Assembly: GCF_020172685.1 (NCBI RefSeq)
Contig: NZ_CP083986.1
Location: 680,216 to 744,215 of the forward strand
DNA length: 64,000 nucleotides
Source of the DNA: [Mycobacterium] nativiensis
Lineage (GTDB): Bacteria > Actinomycetota > Actinomycetes > Mycobacteriales > Mycobacteriaceae
Reading direction: 5' to 3'
The translations under genes and the position numbers were made by a program. The notes under the pieces were generated by a model. The model had not been told where the DNA came from, made no database searches, and worked only from the letters and a program-made list of their open reading frames with translations. Of the stretch, positions 62,707 to 64,000 are shown in pieces. Within the stretch, counting starts at the first letter, position 1. Every line of letters starts with the position of its first letter.

Positions 62707-63552
62707 CTAATTCGGGGTTTCCGGTGTCGCGGTGACCAGCGTCAGCTCCCAGGCGGCGAGCCACGGCTTGATCGACTGCCCGACGGAGTATTGGTGGGGG
62801 CCGTCGCAGGTGGGTTCGGAGTAGTCGCCGTTGGACACCGCGGTGAAGATCCCGACCGCTTGCGCGGTGCCGTCGGGCTGGATCCGGTACACCGGCCCGC
62901 CGGAGTCGCCGCAGGTGCCGGTGGCGGTGAACCGGACCTTGTTCTCCTCGCTGGCGACCACCGGCCCGCAGACCGGGCCGCCGCTGCGAATCCCGAAATG
63001 GCAAAGGGTGTCACCGATTTCGACGTGTTCAGCCAGGCCGGTCACCGGATGCCCGTCGACCTCGGAGGTCAGCGGGATCTTGCCCGGGTGATCGACGGTG
63101 ATCAGCCCGATGTCGAAATCGTTCCAGTCGTTGCCGTCGTAGACGCTTTCGGTGAAGGTGCCCACGACCGGATATTTGTAGAGGCCGCCGTGGTGCACGG
63201 CCACCTTCCCGGGCCCGCCGGGCTTGTTGCAGTGGCCGGCCGACAGCAGCCCGGGCTGGCCGTCCTTGGTGCGCACCAAAAAACCCGCGGTGCAGCTGAT
63301 GTTGTCGGAGCCGTCGGCGGGGCTGACGTTGATGCCGATCCCGGGGCCGATGGACTTGGCGGTGGGCGTGGGGATCGGCTGGCGGATCGGGTGGGTGTGG
63401 TTGACCCAGATCGCGCTGGCGATGATCGCGGTGAAGACGACGATGACGCTCAGCCTGCCCGCCAGGGTCTTCAGCGAGCGTTTCGGCGACACCGGGGTGA
63501 CTCTACTGAGCGGGCCGGCGATTACCGCGACTACCGGGCGTTTTACGCGCAC
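62707..63552 (-). CDS. Exported trypsin-like (S1/streptogrisin-type) serine protease
   Basis: This 281-residue protein has an N-terminal signal anchor (GRLSVIVVFTAIIASAIW) and a chymotrypsin-fold domain with the triad in order: His in LLSAGHCNKPGG, Asp in DWNDFDIGLITVD, Ser in TGTCGDSGGPVYRIQPDG. Six cysteines suggest disulfides. A later GTG (about 15 codons on) is another possible start. It is not preceded by a SigL-type promoter that I can see. Substrate unknown. Confidence 0.9.
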   Translation of the reverse strand: MRVKRPVVAVIAGPLSRVTPVSPKRSLKTLAGRLSVIVVFTAIIASAIWVNHTHPIRQPIPTPTAKSIGPGIGINVSPADGSDNISCTAGFLVRTKDGQPGLLSAGHCNKPGGPGKVAVHHGGLYKYPVVGTFTESVYDGNDWNDFDIGLITVDHPGKIPLTSEVDGHPVTGLAEHVEIGDTLCHFGIRSGGPVCGPVVASEENKVRFTATGTCGDSGGPVYRIQPDGTAQAVGIFTAVSNGDYSEPTCDGPHQYSVGQSIKPWLAAWELTLVTATPETPN

Positions 63553-63589
63553 AATGGAGCGCAGGGGAGTCGTTATGGAGGTGTCAACG

Positions 63590-63981
63590 ATGAGTACCGC
63601 AAGTCGATCTCAGACCACCACCCGGATGTTCGCCCGGGTGATCGGACCATTTCTGGTCGTCATGATGGCGACTGCTGCGGTACGCCTTCCGCAGCTGTGG
63701 CCGCAGGTCTCGTCCTGGGCCACCGATTCCTTGGAGACCTGGTCGATCGGGGCGTTCACGTTGATCACCGGCCTGGTGGTGGTGGCGCTGCACCCGTACT
63801 GGCGGGGTGTCGCGGCATTCAGCATCACCGCGCTGGGCTGGATGACCGCGGTGAAGGGAGCGTTCCTGGTGGCGTTCCCGGCGACCTTGCTGTCGATGCC
63901 TGCTGACACCTCGGGCGCGGTGTGGGTGTTCCGGGTTGTGTATGCCGCGTTCACGGTGCTGGGGCTGTATCTGACTTGGGT
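63590..63981 (+). CDS. Small polytopic membrane protein, cut by the contig end
   Basis: ATG 63590 follows GGAGGT by 7 nt. About 130 codons are visible, with four hydrophobic segments (ARVIGPFLVVMMATAAVRL, IGAFTLITGLVVVAL, FSITALGWMTAVKGAFLVAF, VWVFRVVYAAFTVLGLYLTW). It is open to the end of genuine sequence at about 63981; the remaining bases are adapter. Family unknown. Confidence 0.75.
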
Positions 63982-64000
63982 CTGTCTCTTATACACATCT
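63982..64000. other. Nextera transposon adapter end (library artefact)
   Basis: The last 19 bases are CTGTCTCTTATACACATCT, identical to the reverse complement of the Tn5 mosaic end used in Nextera libraries. It is untrimmed adapter, not genomic sequence. Confidence 0.97.

Noticed and set aside
63982..64000. A Tn5-type transposon end in the genome
   Set aside because: It sits exactly at the contig end and matches the sequencing-kit adapter; no transposase or flanking IS sequence is present.

Overview
The window is high-GC actinobacterial DNA and almost certainly comes from a mycobacterium (Mycobacteriaceae, species not resolved). The first half keeps the order of the menaquinone neighbourhood known from Mycobacterium tuberculosis: menA, mtnP, menE, a DUF3349 gene, pitA, a glyoxalase, an SDR, menB, menC, a bpoC-like hydrolase, menD, a DUF3592 gene, menG, an Rv0560c-like methyltransferase, menJ, grcC1, htpX, gpsA, an Rv0565c-like monooxygenase and yajQ. 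Cutinase, type VII secretion and MmpL genes fit the same lineage. Many genes show a TANNNT box 6-8 nt before the start codon, the usual sign of leaderless mycobacterial transcripts.

Layout. 1-13.2 kb: menaquinone ring and side-chain genes, a cutinase gene flanked by short pnp-like repeats, a Gly/Ser-repeat membrane protein, and a TetR operon with two operators. 13.4-18.2 kb, between menB and menC: an accessory island with a type VII-type polymorphic toxin module (EspC-like protein, TNT-domain toxin, Imm63-like immunity protein), a gene under an iron box, a decayed duplicate of the menC 5' end, and reverse-strand gene remnants. 18.2-32.5 kb: the rest of the menaquinone block and housekeeping genes. 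32.6-48.8 kb: tRNA-Tyr, two VapBC modules, galT-galK, a lipid-flippase-like protein, small membrane proteins and SelO.

49.7-62.6 kb is the most interesting part. It holds SigL-RslA (ECF sigma factor and zinc anti-sigma factor) and five matches to TGAACC-N16-CGTGNN, the SigL promoter pattern as I recall it. All five have exactly 16 nt between boxes. They sit before an MmpL exporter, a type III PKS / ICMT-like methyltransferase / flavin monooxygenase operon, a ThDP enzyme / SRPBCC / KAS III-like / aminotransferase operon, sigL itself, and a second degenerate sigma/anti-sigma pair. In that second pair the sigma protein has only region 4, and the anti-sigma zinc domain is fused to a complete carotenoid oxygenase. 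I read this as one stress-regulated locus making and exporting an aromatic or phenolic lipid-like product, with a repurposed duplicate of its own regulator.

The window ends in a small membrane-protein gene cut by 19 bases identical to a Nextera transposon adapter end, so the right end is a library artefact and not biology.
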